A DNA stretch of 64,000 nt, taken from contig JAGAAO010000025.1 in NCBI GenBank assembly GCA_017615275.1, forward strand, positions 1-64,000, given 5' to 3'. Below the pieces are notes generated by a model. It was not told the DNA's origin. It ran no database searches and saw only the letters and a program-made list of their open reading frames with translations. Position 1 is the first letter of the stretch. Every line of letters starts with the position of its first letter. Origin of the DNA: Butyrivibrio sp. Its GTDB lineage: Bacteria; Bacillota; Clostridia; Lachnospirales; Lachnospiraceae. This document shows, in pieces, positions 53,829 through 62,978 of the stretch. The position numbers were made by a program, and so were the translations under genes.

Positions 53829-55700
53829 TTGAATCATAAATATTTAAAAACAGCGCTGTTGCTCGCAATTATATGCTGCGGAATTTATGGCTGCGCAAAC
53901 ATCGCTGACAAAGACACCTCTGCTACAGCCGCTGTAGAAGCAACCTCAACAGGAAGTACAGACTCTGCCGCATCAGAAACTATAGAATCAATTCCTTCCA
54001 GATACAACATCAAACATAATGAGTATTTTTTGTATTATGGATACGGAAATCCGTCGGATTCAATGTATCTGATAGACGAAACCGGAGAGAAAAAAATCAA
54101 TATATCCGAGACTGTACAGAATATTCTTAAAGAAAACGGTTTAGACTCTGCCTGGAAGTATATGTGGGATGTCACATATTACTATATAAACGGAATACTA
54201 TATGCAGATTATTGCGGTAGTTCGACCGAAAAAGAAACCGGCATATACGCCATTGATGTTAATAATAGCAAATTTGTAAAAATAACAGATAACAACGGTA
54301 TCGATTACATTGATTATTACAATAATAAGCTGTATATAGGTTTTTATGAAACGGATGACGAAATAGATACCGAGAATGTCTATACTATTTCTGATGATTT
54401 TTCTTTTAAACCGGAAGAAACCGAATATTCCAAAGTATTAAACCACACAGGCAAATACGAAGAAATTGTAAAAACACCCTATTGCCTGTATTCGGAAGAC
54501 AGAAATTCTTTAAGCAAAAAAGATTTTTCTTTAAAAAGAGTATTCGATGAAGTCGGATATGTAATAGTTCATGAAAGCAACTATGGTGTAGATGAATATA
54601 TCAAAATTTTTCCGGATGGAACTACTGAAGAAATTAAAGGTTTACATGACAAAGATGGCGGCATTCTTTACTATGATAAAGATAAAATCTATTTTGCCAT
54701 GGGTGAATTTGACGATATTGAATTTGCTACCGATGTTTATTCTTTAGATATGAAGGTCGGCGAACCGGTGCATATTTTAGACCTTAAAGACGGAGAGATA
54801 ATACAAGTTGTAAACGACAAACTATTCCATACTATAGACAAAGATCTTTATGTATTTGACCTTAAAGAAGGAAAAGATGAACCTGTTTATCATTATGAAG
54901 AGAAACCGGGCGTCGCTATATATGACAGATATCAATACCAGATCATGAACGGTATGGTATTTACATGTGATCTTAAGGATGCAGAGCTTAAGTGGCTTAG
55001 AGTAGATAAATACGGAGATGAATCGGCAGCTATTGATATTGGTTGCCCTATCTTTCCTGTCAATGCGTATAAATACGGCTCGGTAACAACTTATGAATCC
55101 GATGCCAAATGTCCTGTTTGCGGTAGCCAAATATTAGTCCATACCTACGAACTGTTTCAATTAAATGATGAATATTCAACTCATGCATCGGCAATCAATA
55201 AAAGTCTAAAAGAAAAAAAAGATGACTTTATAAATAATTTTTCGGAAGAAGAATTAAATTTGGGAAGCGAATGTGAATACCATAAAGATTCCCCTTACTA
55301 TACATTTTACGGAGATGAATCATTATGTAATGCCAATATAATCAATTCACGGTTTCTTGTAATTGAAATGGCTTACTGCTGGTATGGCGGAATCGCACGC
55401 CCCCTTTCTGATAATGATACTTATGTTTTTGACCTTTCAACAGGTGAATCTTTAAGTGTTAATAACTTTTATCCGGGTACAAAATCAGAATTAAATGCTT
55501 TGATTAACGAAAAAATTAAAGAAGCTTATCCCCAAAATAGTTATTTGTCATTTGAGGGAATTTGTGTAGATTCTTCAAATATCTCTTACTATGACGATCA
55601 TATAACATATCACTTTGGCGAATATAATATCGGCACATACGAAGTGGATGTTTCTTATGAAGAATTAAACGGACATGCAAAACTTACAAGAATGCAATAA
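53829..55700 (+). CDS. Lipoprotein with RsiV-like C-terminal domain
   Basis: 623 residues starting at a TTG (AGAAGGA 8 nt before). Signal peptide and lipobox (LLLAIICCGIYGC, Cys about 22). The middle (about 45-400) has repeating aromatic/Asp blades like a DUF5050/beta-propeller, and a CPVCGSQ pair follows at about 435. The last 190 residues (HTYELFQLNDEY..., NFYPGTKSELNALINEKI, YDDHITYHFGEYNIGTYE) match the RsiV/DUF3298-type domain. Secreted and anchored outside the cell; role unknown. More AT-rich than its neighbours. Confidence 0.82.
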   Translation: MNHKYLKTALLLAIICCGIYGCANIADKDTSATAAVEATSTGSTDSAASETIESIPSRYNIKHNEYFLYYGYGNPSDSMYLIDETGEKKINISETVQNILKENGLDSAWKYMWDVTYYYINGILYADYCGSSTEKETGIYAIDVNNSKFVKITDNNGIDYIDYYNNKLYIGFYETDDEIDTENVYTISDDFSFKPEETEYSKVLNHTGKYEEIVKTPYCLYSEDRNSLSKKDFSLKRVFDEVGYVIVHESNYGVDEYIKIFPDGTTEEIKGLHDKDGGILYYDKDKIYFAMGEFDDIEFATDVYSLDMKVGEPVHILDLKDGEIIQVVNDKLFHTIDKDLYVFDLKEGKDEPVYHYEEKPGVAIYDRYQYQIMNGMVFTCDLKDAELKWLRVDKYGDESAAIDIGCPIFPVNAYKYGSVTTYESDAKCPVCGSQILVHTYELFQLNDEYSTHASAINKSLKEKKDDFINNFSEEELNLGSECEYHKDSPYYTFYGDESLCNANIINSRFLVIEMAYCWYGGIARPLSDNDTYVFDLSTGESLSVNNFYPGTKSELNALINEKIKEAYPQNSYLSFEGICVDSSNISYYDDHITYHFGEYNIGTYEVDVSYEELNGHAKLTRMQ

Positions 55701-55728
55701 ACGTAAATCCTTTCCTATGATATAAAAC

Positions 55729-55752
55729 GGGCTGACTATCGCTAGTCAGCCC
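55729..55752. terminator. Bidirectional terminator between the lipoprotein and rho genes
   Basis: GGGCTGACTA-TCGC-TAGTCAGCCC, a perfect 10-bp stem. AAAAC precedes and AATTTATT follows, so it can serve the rightward lipoprotein gene and the leftward rho gene. Confidence 0.9.
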
Positions 55753-55771
55753 AATTTATTGGAAATCATAT

Positions 55772-57202
55772 TTAGAATCGAACCTGTTTCTCAACCATTC
55801 TTACAAACTCAGTGTTGTTTCTTGTCTTCGAGAAGAGGTTAATGCACTGATCTACAGCGTCATCAGCCTTCATGCTGTTAAAGCCTTTTCTGAGGTTGTT
55901 GATAGCTGCAAGCTCCTCACTGTCAAGAAGCAAGTCTTCTCTTCTGGTACTTGACTTCGGAATATTGATCGCAGGGAAAATTCTCTTTTCCTGAAGTTTT
56001 CTGTCAAGAACCATTTCCATGTTTCCTGTTCCCTTGAATTCCTCGTAGATAACATCGTCCATCTTGGATCCTGTCTCTATAAGAGCCGTTGCAAGAATTG
56101 TAAGGCTTCCGCCCTCTCTCATGTTTCTCGCTGCACCGAAGAATCTCTTAGGCATATGAAGAGCCGCGGGATCAAGACCACCGGAAAGTGTTCTTCCTGA
56201 AGGAGGAACAACGATATTGTACGCCCTTGTAAGTCTTGTTATTGAATCAAGGAGGATAACAACATCCTTACCGTGCTCAACAAGTCTCTTTGCCCTCTCC
56301 ATAACCATCTCGGCAACTCTCTTGTGGTGCTCGGGAAGCTCATCGAAAGTTGAATAGATAACCTCTGCGTTAGGTCCCTCAATTGACTCCTTGATATCCG
56401 TTACTTCCTCAGGTCTCTCATCAATAAGAAGGATGATAAGGTGTATCTCAGGGCTGTTCTTAAGAACTGACTTTGCAACTTCCTTAAGGAGGGTTGTCTT
56501 ACCTGCCTTAGGAGGAGATACGATCATTCCTCTCTGTCCCTTACCGATAGGGCTTATAAGATCCATAATCCTCATGGCCACGCTCGCGCCGGGCTGTTCA
56601 AGTCTTATTCTTGAATTAGGGAAAATAGGTGTCATATTCTCAAAGTTCCATCTTCCCATAGCAACTTCGGGCTTATATCCGTTTACCGTATCAAGGCGAA
56701 GAAGAGCCGCAAACTTATCTGTCTCTTTCTTTGCTCTGCATGTTCCGGCAAGGATATCACCCGTCTTAAGATTAAACTTCCTGATAAGACTGGGTGCAAC
56801 ATAAACATCATTCTCACCCGGAAGATAATTCTCACATCTGATGAATCCGTAACCATCCTGCATTATCTCAAGGATTCCGTTTGCTGTATCGCCGTCTGCG
56901 ATCTCATTCTCAGCATCCTCTTTTGCAGCTGTATCATTTTTCTTTTCAAGTTTTGTTTCGTTATTGTCACTTTTGTGACCTGACTCCTCTTTTGAAGTCT
57001 TTACCACAATATTTCTACGACGGGATTTTGAAGGAGCTTCTGTTGCTTCCTCAACCTTCTCCGACTTTTTTTCCTTTTCATCAAGTTCACACATAAGATC
57101 GATAATCTCAGACTTTTTTAAAGCAGCAACGCCCTTGATTCCTCTCTTCTTTGCAATGTCTCTAAGATCATTAAGTTTAAGTGTCTCGTACTTTTCTCTC
57201 AA
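55772..57202 (-). CDS. rho: Transcription termination factor Rho
   Basis: 476 residues from a TTG at 57202 (AGGAG 5 nt upstream); the longer frame to 57277 lacks a site. Rho is the RNA-dependent hexameric ATPase that ends transcription. Motifs: a Rho N-terminal SAP-like start ([20 protein letters not shown]), a charged insert (about 40-105), the cold-shock-like RNA-binding domain (DGYGFIR, about 116-122), Walker A PPKAGKT (230-236), [12 protein letters not shown] and RTLSGGLD. Full length. Confidence 0.97.
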   Translation of the reverse strand: MREKYETLKLNDLRDIAKKRGIKGVAALKKSEIIDLMCELDEKEKKSEKVEEATEAPSKSRRRNIVVKTSKEESGHKSDNNETKLEKKNDTAAKEDAENEIADGDTANGILEIMQDGYGFIRCENYLPGENDVYVAPSLIRKFNLKTGDILAGTCRAKKETDKFAALLRLDTVNGYKPEVAMGRWNFENMTPIFPNSRIRLEQPGASVAMRIMDLISPIGKGQRGMIVSPPKAGKTTLLKEVAKSVLKNSPEIHLIILLIDERPEEVTDIKESIEGPNAEVIYSTFDELPEHHKRVAEMVMERAKRLVEHGKDVVILLDSITRLTRAYNIVVPPSGRTLSGGLDPAALHMPKRFFGAARNMREGGSLTILATALIETGSKMDDVIYEEFKGTGNMEMVLDRKLQEKRIFPAINIPKSSTRREDLLLDSEELAAINNLRKGFNSMKADDAVDQCINLFSKTRNNTEFVRMVEKQVRF

Positions 57203-57387
57203 ATTTACTCCTATTCTCTGCGCCCCTGTCGCAAATTTAAAACTATAACGGTTAAAATAATTGAGTGGGATAAACAAATGAATGCGTAAAACACGCGTTT
57301 GCTTACGGAAATATTACTTTTTTAGCACATTAGTACAATACAACATATTTTTTGCAATTGCAAGAAAAAATTTCACATAGTAACGGA

Positions 57388-57419
57388 AAAGCGATTGTCC
57401 CAAACCGGAACAACCGCTT
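57388..57419 (-). terminator. Terminator of hflKC
   Basis: On the minus strand AAGCGGTTGTTCC-GGTTT-GGGACAATCGCTT followed by TTTT-CC. About 30 bp past the hflC stop. Confidence 0.75.
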
Positions 57420-57448
57420 AACCATGCACCTTAACGTTAATTTTTTAA

Positions 57449-58330
57449 TTAATTAAAATCTCCATAAAGTATTTTTGCAAGCTCTGAGTTCTTATCAAGC
57501 ACAAGCGTCTTGTCTCCCTTAAGAGATCCCTTGAGCGCATCGAGCCCTCTTATATAATTGTAAAACTCAGCCTTCTCAACAGTATCGTAAGCCTTTGAAA
57601 GTGTAGCCATGTATGCTGATTCACCCTCTGCTTCAAGAACTGCCGCATCTTTCTGTGCGTTTGCCTTTACAATGGCAACCTCTTTGTCGGTCTCGTTATG
57701 AATCTTCTGAGCCTCAGCTTCACCCTGAGCAGTAAAGGATGCCGCTATATTATTTCTCTCGGAGATCATTCTCTCATATACAGCCTGCTTATTGTCATCA
57801 GGAAGATCAAGAGCCTTGATCTGTGCCTGTACAATCTCAATGCCGTATCCGTTCATATCAGAATTGGATTCTTCAGAGATGAGCTTTGTGAGCTGCTCTC
57901 CTCTCGCCTCGATGACTTCATCCTGAGTCATTGAAGAGATTGCATTCTTAGTGGAATTATAAACAGATGCCTCAATTCTCTCCTCTGCCCTTGCATCGAT
58001 CGCGTTAAGAGTCTGAATGTATTTGATCGGATCAACAACCTTCCATATAACATATGTATCTGTGATCATTGACTTCTTGTCTTTTGTAATAACGTCAGAC
58101 TTAGGAATATCAAAAAGTACGATCTGAGCGCTTATTGTCTGTGTATCATCAATGAAAGGTGCCTTGAAATAAAGTCCGGGATTCTTGGCAATGCTGATGA
58201 TCTTTCCGAATCTTCTTACCGCAACATACTCTTTCTGATGAACAACATAAGTTGCAGATCCTGCAAGGAATGCAAGGATCAGGATCAATATTACTATTAT
58301 GGTTCTTGTAATCTTCTTAGTTTTCTCCAT
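57449..58330 (-). CDS. hflC: HflC protein (FtsH modulator)
   Basis: 293 residues from the ATG at 58330, with AGGAGG upstream; it overlaps the stop of hflK. One N-terminal membrane anchor (IIVILILILAFLAGSATYV), the SPFH domain (about 25-200) and a charged helical tail. HflK and HflC form a membrane complex that surrounds and limits the FtsH protease in E. coli. Confidence 0.93.
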   Translation of the reverse strand: MEKTKKITRTIIVILILILAFLAGSATYVVHQKEYVAVRRFGKIISIAKNPGLYFKAPFIDDTQTISAQIVLFDIPKSDVITKDKKSMITDTYVIWKVVDPIKYIQTLNAIDARAEERIEASVYNSTKNAISSMTQDEVIEARGEQLTKLISEESNSDMNGYGIEIVQAQIKALDLPDDNKQAVYERMISERNNIAASFTAQGEAEAQKIHNETDKEVAIVKANAQKDAAVLEAEGESAYMATLSKAYDTVEKAEFYNYIRGLDALKGSLKGDKTLVLDKNSELAKILYGDFN

Positions 58331-59261
58331 TGCCGCCTCCTTCAACACTGCTGAAACTCTCCAGAGGAAGCATCTTCTGTGTGTTTCCGTCCGAAATTAT
58401 AACCTTAAGATCGGGAAGAATATCCTCCATTGTCTCATAGAACAATCTCTTCTTGGTTATGTGCGGCTGGAGCTTGTACTGTTCGTACATCTCGTTAAAT
58501 CTTGCAACCTGACCTTCAGCCTCTGCGATTCTGGACTCTTTTTTAGCCTGCGCATCCTGAATGATCTTGTCGGCTGCTGCCTCTGCCTTGGGAAGCTCTT
58601 CGCTCTGATACTTCTTGGCATTGTTTATTGCAGTTTCTTTGCCCTGCTTTGCAGTCTCAACAGACTTGAATGCCTGAACAATCTCCTCTGTGGGAGGCTC
58701 TGCATCCTGAACAGAAAGATTTACGACCATAAGTCCTATATCTTTTTCGGTTAGTTCGTTCTGAAGCTTCTCTTTTACCTCTGACTGGATCTGTCCCTTC
58801 GCTGTTGTGATGACATCATCAACAGGATAATTTACAACCGTGTTCCTGATGCATGAAAGAGCCATATTCTTCATAACAAGCTCAGGATTCTCGCAATTGT
58901 AATATGCAGCTACAGGATCGCTCACCTTGTATTCAAGGTAGAAATCGATGTCAACAAAGTTGAAATCCGAAGTGATCATTATTCCCTCATCATCGACGGT
59001 TATGTTCTGACCGTCCTGAACGGTATATCCTATGCCTATACCGTGCGTGGTCATATCAATAAGATGAGCACGCTGAATGAAAGGAACTTTGAAATAAAGT
59101 CCTGCGGTATCAACTCTTACAACCTTACCGAACATGGTAAGGATCGCCTGCTCCTGCTCCTTTACGGAATAGAAGCTCCCTGATACTACCATAAGCACTA
59201 CAATGACTATAATGCTTATAACTATGTACCTGGGATCAAATTTTTTCCTGGTCTTTTTCAT
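58317..59261 (-). CDS. hflK: HflK protein (FtsH modulator)
   Basis: About 314 residues from the ATG at 59261 (GGAG nearby), with one N-terminal membrane anchor (YIVISIIVIVVLMVVSGSFY), the SPFH domain and a long Glu/Ala-rich helical region. Paired with hflC, with overlapping ends. No FtsH gene in the window. Confidence 0.93.
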   Translation of the reverse strand: MKKTRKKFDPRYIVISIIVIVVLMVVSGSFYSVKEQEQAILTMFGKVVRVDTAGLYFKVPFIQRAHLIDMTTHGIGIGYTVQDGQNITVDDEGIMITSDFNFVDIDFYLEYKVSDPVAAYYNCENPELVMKNMALSCIRNTVVNYPVDDVITTAKGQIQSEVKEKLQNELTEKDIGLMVVNLSVQDAEPPTEEIVQAFKSVETAKQGKETAINNAKKYQSEELPKAEAAADKIIQDAQAKKESRIAEAEGQVARFNEMYEQYKLQPHITKKRLFYETMEDILPDLKVIISDGNTQKMLPLESFSSVEGGGNGEN

Positions 59262-59283
59262 CATTATCTCCATTCTCATAAAA

Positions 59284-59338
59284 ACGGGCACCGCCACCAA
59301 AGAGATCAGTCAATATCTCTTAAGACAACAGTGCCCGT
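59284..59338 (-). terminator. Terminator of the purine permease gene
   Basis: ACGGGCAC...GTGCCCGT outer stem with an inner AGAGAT...ATCTCT stem, then TTTTA on the minus strand, between the permease stop (59361) and the hflK start. Confidence 0.75.
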
Positions 59339-59360
59339 AGTTATACATAATCAAGCAGTC

Positions 59361-60710
59361 TTATTGGAAATTCGTTATTAGGGCAATTATCCTAAGCGCA
59401 AAGAGAACAAATACCACCCACATAATAGGGCTTACATCCTTTGACTTCTTGGCAATAACCTTAAGAATAACCCAAGCGAGGACTGCAAACATGATACCTG
59501 TAGCGATTGAATATGCAAGAGGCATCATAACTACCGCAAGATATGCTCCTACAGAATCAGCAATATCCCCGTCAAATTTTACTTTTGTGATACTCATGAG
59601 CATCAGCATGCCGACATAGATAAGAGCCGGAGCTGTTGCGAATGAAGGAATCGCAAGAAACAGGGGGCTGAGTACAAGTGAAACAAGGAACATAACACCT
59701 GTTGTAAGTGCTGTAAGACCTGTTCTTCCGCCTGCAGCAACACCTGCGCTTGATTCCACGAAACTAGTGATCGTTGATGTTCCGAGAACAGCACCGGCTG
59801 TTGTTCCTACAGCGTCTGCAAGGAATACCTCACCAACTCTGGGAAGATTGCCGTCTTTATCCAGAAGCCCTGCCTTGTCGGCAACGCCTACCACTGTTCC
59901 AACTGTGTCAAACAGATCCACATACAGGAAACTGAATGTGATCGCAAGGAACTGAATAAGGTGAGATCCCGCCCAGCCAAAATTAAGCTTGAACGCAGTC
60001 TCAGATATTGCTCCGAGCTGAAGTCCGTTTGAGAAATCAGGGAAAAGATTACCTGCTGTATAAACACCTGCTGCCTGAAGGATCATACCAATGATCCAAG
60101 TTCCGATGATTCCTATGAGAACACCACCTGTCACATTGTAGTGAACAAGTGCTGCGATAAGTATAAGTCCGATAAGTGCAAGGACCATGTCAAGGTCGCT
60201 AAAGCTTCCAAGTCCTACAACTGTAGCTTCATTAGCTACTATAATATGTGCATTCTGCATTCCGATGAAAGCAATGAACAGACCGATACCTGCAGAAATA
60301 CCGAATTTAAGGTTCTGCGGAATGCTGTTTATTATCTGCTCACGGAATTTAAAGAATGAAAGCAAGATAAATATCAAACCTTCTACAAAAACTGCTGTGA
60401 GAGCGATAGTAAAAGGATTCTCTTCTCCGGCAAGCTCCGAAAGACAAACAGTATATGCAAAATATGCATTAAGTCCGAGTCCTGCGGAAAGTCCGATAGG
60501 ATAATTGGCAAGAAATGCCATAATAAAGGTTGCGATTGCCGAAGCAATGGCAGTTGCAACAAATACACCGTTGGCATTCATTACAGTACCCAGAATATTA
60601 GGGTTTACCGCAAGAATATACGCCATTGTAAGGAATGTCGTGACACCCGCCAAAATCTCCCGTTTCACCGTAGTGTCATGTTCCTTGAGCTTAAATAACT
60701 TCTCCAACAT
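59361..60710 (-). CDS. AzgA/GhxP-type guanine-hypoxanthine (NCS2) permease
   Basis: 449 residues with 12-13 hydrophobic segments. Motifs of the AzgA-like group: FLTMAYILAVNPNIL (about 27-41), GLSAGLGLNAYFAYTV (about 74-89), the central ATAEA-type segment TIATSFLYVDLFDTVGTVVGVA (about 248-270) and GTSTITSFVESSAGVAAGGRTGLTAL (about 310-335). It imports guanine, hypoxanthine or adenine by proton symport. Monocistronic and followed by its own terminator; no purine riboswitch fits in the 46-bp gap upstream. Confidence 0.93.
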   Translation of the reverse strand: MLEKLFKLKEHDTTVKREILAGVTTFLTMAYILAVNPNILGTVMNANGVFVATAIASAIATFIMAFLANYPIGLSAGLGLNAYFAYTVCLSELAGEENPFTIALTAVFVEGLIFILLSFFKFREQIINSIPQNLKFGISAGIGLFIAFIGMQNAHIIVANEATVVGLGSFSDLDMVLALIGLILIAALVHYNVTGGVLIGIIGTWIIGMILQAAGVYTAGNLFPDFSNGLQLGAISETAFKLNFGWAGSHLIQFLAITFSFLYVDLFDTVGTVVGVADKAGLLDKDGNLPRVGEVFLADAVGTTAGAVLGTSTITSFVESSAGVAAGGRTGLTALTTGVMFLVSLVLSPLFLAIPSFATAPALIYVGMLMLMSITKVKFDGDIADSVGAYLAVVMMPLAYSIATGIMFAVLAWVILKVIAKKSKDVSPIMWVVFVLFALRIIALITNFQ

Positions 60711-60756
60711 ACTTTTCCTCTCCTTTGCATTTACCTTTTTTTACTTCATAATCGGA

Positions 60757-61386
60757 TCATCTGAAAAAGATTCTTCCGAGTGAGTAAACAATCTCATAGG
60801 TATTGTCCCAGAATTCGAATATGACATGCGCCATTATAGGAATATATATATTCTTAGTAGCTATGTAAGCAATCGTAACAGGGAGAGACATCAGTATCCA
60901 TTGCATTATCGCAACAGGTCCGTGTGCCCTGCTGAGTGCACAGATAAGGAGACTTGCAACGGTCAAAAGAATCATCTTTTTCTTATCACCGAATCTGATG
61001 ATCGCCTTTCTGTAAAAAAGTTCCTCAGCAACAGGTTTCATTATAATCATCATGCACGCATAGATTATCGTCGGTATCAGATTATTAGGAACAATTATCC
61101 ATACATTCTCTTTATAACTGTTTGGGTACAGCTGAGAAATATAATCTTTCAATTTGGATGCCGCAAACAAACCTGCAAACGTCACAAGGACGGGTAACCA
61201 AAACGTTTTTACTTCGCAAAAATAACTGTTAAGCTTTCTGAACGAAAACTGTTTATTTATAAAATAAAAGTATATAAGCAGTCCGAGATAAAAAGCGAGA
61301 AATAAAACGAATGCCTGTTTAGGAAAAAATATTGTCAATATTATTAAAGCCAATTCCCATACGAACGGTATATATAAGTGTTTCAA
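60757..61386 (-). CDS. CPBP-family intramembrane metalloprotease
   Basis: About 209 residues from a TTG at 61386 (AAGGAG 6 nt upstream; an ATG at 61410 is less well placed). Six or so hydrophobic segments; the CPBP motifs are EELFYR (EExxxR, about 119-124) and HVIFEFW (HxxxE-type, about 188-194). Members cleave membrane proteins or process peptides, often for bacteriocin self-immunity or CaaX-like cleavage. No bacteriocin genes are near, so the target is unknown. Confidence 0.85.
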   Translation of the reverse strand: MKHLYIPFVWELALIILTIFFPKQAFVLFLAFYLGLLIYFYFINKQFSFRKLNSYFCEVKTFWLPVLVTFAGLFAASKLKDYISQLYPNSYKENVWIIVPNNLIPTIIYACMMIIMKPVAEELFYRKAIIRFGDKKKMILLTVASLLICALSRAHGPVAIMQWILMSLPVTIAYIATKNIYIPIMAHVIFEFWDNTYEIVYSLGRIFFR

Positions 61387-61581
61387 GGTACACTCCTTTT
61401 TAAAGTACAATTACACTTTAAATATTATAAATACTCTAATTATCGAGGTCAATTCATTTTTATTCCGTTTCGTGGAGTTCCGGTGGGTTTGGATGGGTTT
61501 GGACTTCGGCTTTCGGGGAAGCTTCTCCGGGCGCTCTTCAGGGGCTTTCTCAGAGCTTGCTATTGGCTTTTTCAGCCTCAT

Positions 61582-61781
61582 CTACGTGAATGATCCGCTT
61601 TTTCTTACGCTTTTCACGTAGTTTCCTGCTTATTTTCCGCTCACCTACGTGAGCTCCTGCCCAATATTGGTTTGCTTTCACGTAAATATTTCCGAATTTT
61701 GGCGAAATCTACGTGAGAGAGAAAGGATTTTGAGGTTTGCTTCACGTAGACACGCCCGGGTTTCAGTCCTAATCTACGGGA
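61582..61781. repeat. Array of alternating inverted octamers CTACGTGA/TCACGTAG, about 32-bp period
   Basis: Seven octamers at 61582, 61614, 61645, 61678, 61709, 61742 and 61774, strictly alternating CTACGTGA and TCACGTAG (one each TCACGTAA and CTACGGGA). Start-to-start distances are 32, 31, 33, 31, 33 and 32. Spacers of 23-25 nt are unrelated except for a short extension (GCTTTCACGTA, TTGCTTCACGTAG). The period is close to three helical turns. In RNA, successive pairs give 8-bp stems with 24-25-nt loops. It does not match a CRISPR (repeats too short, alternating) and no gene starts inside it. Confidence 0.9.
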
Positions 61782-61895
61782 AAAAAGAACGATTATTAGT
61801 CACATACCCGTAACCCAAGAAAGTACTAATTATATTCTGTGCCCCTTCAGAACCATCCCAAAAGTCTACTCTTAGATCCACCAGAATCAACCTGC

Positions 61896-62058
61896 GACAC
61901 TCGTATAGAACCCCAACTGCAATACAAGTGTCTATTTCGAAGAAAACTCCCTTGATTTAAGCAAATCCGACACTTGCCAAGAAGCTCAATCGATTTACAA
62001 GTGTTCACACCACCTGTTTCAGACACTCCTCCCGCAATCCACTGCCATATCAAGTGTC
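61896..62058. repeat. Three hairpin units GACACTTG-N21-CAAGTGTC
   Basis: Three pairs at 61896/61925, 61969/61998 and 62022/62051, each with an exactly 21-nt spacer. Arms: GACACTCG/CAAGTGTC, GACACTTG/CAAGTGTT, GACACTCC/CAAGTGTC. Spacers differ completely. The gaps between units are 36 and 16 nt. A second family of short stems of the same style, directly beside the CTACGTGA array. Confidence 0.88.
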
Positions 62059-62117
62059 GCTCCTCAATCTTTCGCCGTTGTGCTCCTCATTTCCTGCTCA
62101 ACTCAGTAACCGGAACT

Positions 62118-62395
62118 CATAATAAGTCCTTAATACTTTCAAGATACTTTGCGTCATCATATTTAAATATATTTTCCCCATCGAGCATGTACGCTCTCAG
62201 AAGATAGAACGTCATAAGCCTCTGCATATTTGTCTTGCATGAAATATGCATCACCGATAGAAGTCTGAAACCACACCGATTCTTCACGTGTATTCTTAGG
62301 CTCTGGAACAGAGTCCAAGCCCTGCTTTCATATCTCTATTGCATCATCATATTTCTCTAAATCAAGTACTTGTTCCGCTTACGAATTTTTTATCA
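62118..62395 (-). pseudogene. Remnant of a tetratricopeptide-repeat (TPR) protein gene
   Basis: On the minus strand the DNA reads DLEKYDDAIEI, a stop, KQGLDSVPEPKNTREESVW, then FQTSIGDAYFMQDKYAEAYDVL, and after a frameshift LRAYMLDGENIFKYDDAKYL and ESIKDLL-stop (62118-62120). These are helix-turn-helix pieces of a TPR protein like those common in Lachnospiraceae, broken by at least one stop and one frameshift, without a start. Not translated as a whole. Confidence 0.75.
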
Positions 62396-62506
62396 CCATT
62401 AAGAACGCTTTCCCTCGATATTTCCATCGTTGCGCTTTAGTCTGCTAGATTGTAAAATTATTGAAGTTGCCCTTACATCATTTGAACATTTTACAAGGAG
62501 AAAATA

Positions 62507-62914
62507 ATGGACATAAATAACGCTTTAGAAATCCAGTCATTAAAGAGACGAGTTGGGGTTATCGCCTTAAAACTCATACTAGCATTTATGATGGTTAATT
62601 TGCTGGCAAAAGGTGGTGAATTCGTCGGAAAGTTACTTATATTCTTAATATCATATGGCTTCATCTCAATTTTCGGTTTCTTTGTTAAAGTAACCAAAAG
62701 CTATATTGTCGGCATCATTGTAGGATTAATTACGTTTTTATTTTTCATTAATTTCTTTGAAAAAACTAACACTAACATTCAGGGAATAGCATCAATAGCT
62801 TTTTGTGTCGGCGGAGCCCTTTACGACGTTATGAGCATGTTGAAATTATACAAGCTCACCAAAGGTTCAACAGGCAAAACAGAAACACCTGATGACAATC
62901 AGAAAGCATCTTGA
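62507..62914 (+). CDS. Small membrane protein of unknown function
   Basis: 135 residues with four hydrophobic segments (about 20-36, 41-58, 66-85, 92-108) and a Thr/Asp-rich hydrophilic tail (GSTGKTETPDDNQKAS). AAGGAGA lies 7 nt before the ATG. Very hydrophobic and AT-rich relative to the neighbours. No family recognised. It sits alone behind the repeat arrays. Confidence 0.72.
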   Translation: MDINNALEIQSLKRRVGVIALKLILAFMMVNLLAKGGEFVGKLLIFLISYGFISIFGFFVKVTKSYIVGIIVGLITFLFFINFFEKTNTNIQGIASIAFCVGGALYDVMSMLKLYKLTKGSTGKTETPDDNQKAS

Positions 62915-62978
62915 TCAACAACAATATTATTAAAACAAAAGAATCGATTGCGATTTTTATTGAATAAGGAGCTTCATT

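Larger units (their letters stand above)
61411..62506. other. Gene-poor region (1.1 kb)
   Basis: No intact gene is supported between the CPBP protease and the 135-residue membrane protein. It holds the two octamer arrays and the TPR remnant. The first 170 bp (61411-61580) are T/C-rich with TGGGTTTGGA repeated twice near 61489; the rest up to 62506 ends with an AT-rich gap containing a ribosome site (ACAAGGAGA) for the next gene. The ORFs seen here are short and lack ribosome sites. Confidence 0.8.

Noticed and set aside
60711-60756. Purine riboswitch upstream of the purine permease
   Set aside because: The gap is only 46 bp and shows no aptamer-like fold; the permease leader would need to lie inside the CPBP gene.
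61582-61781. CRISPR array
   Set aside because: The repeated unit is only 8 nt and alternates in orientation; spacers of 23-25 nt and no cas genes in the window.
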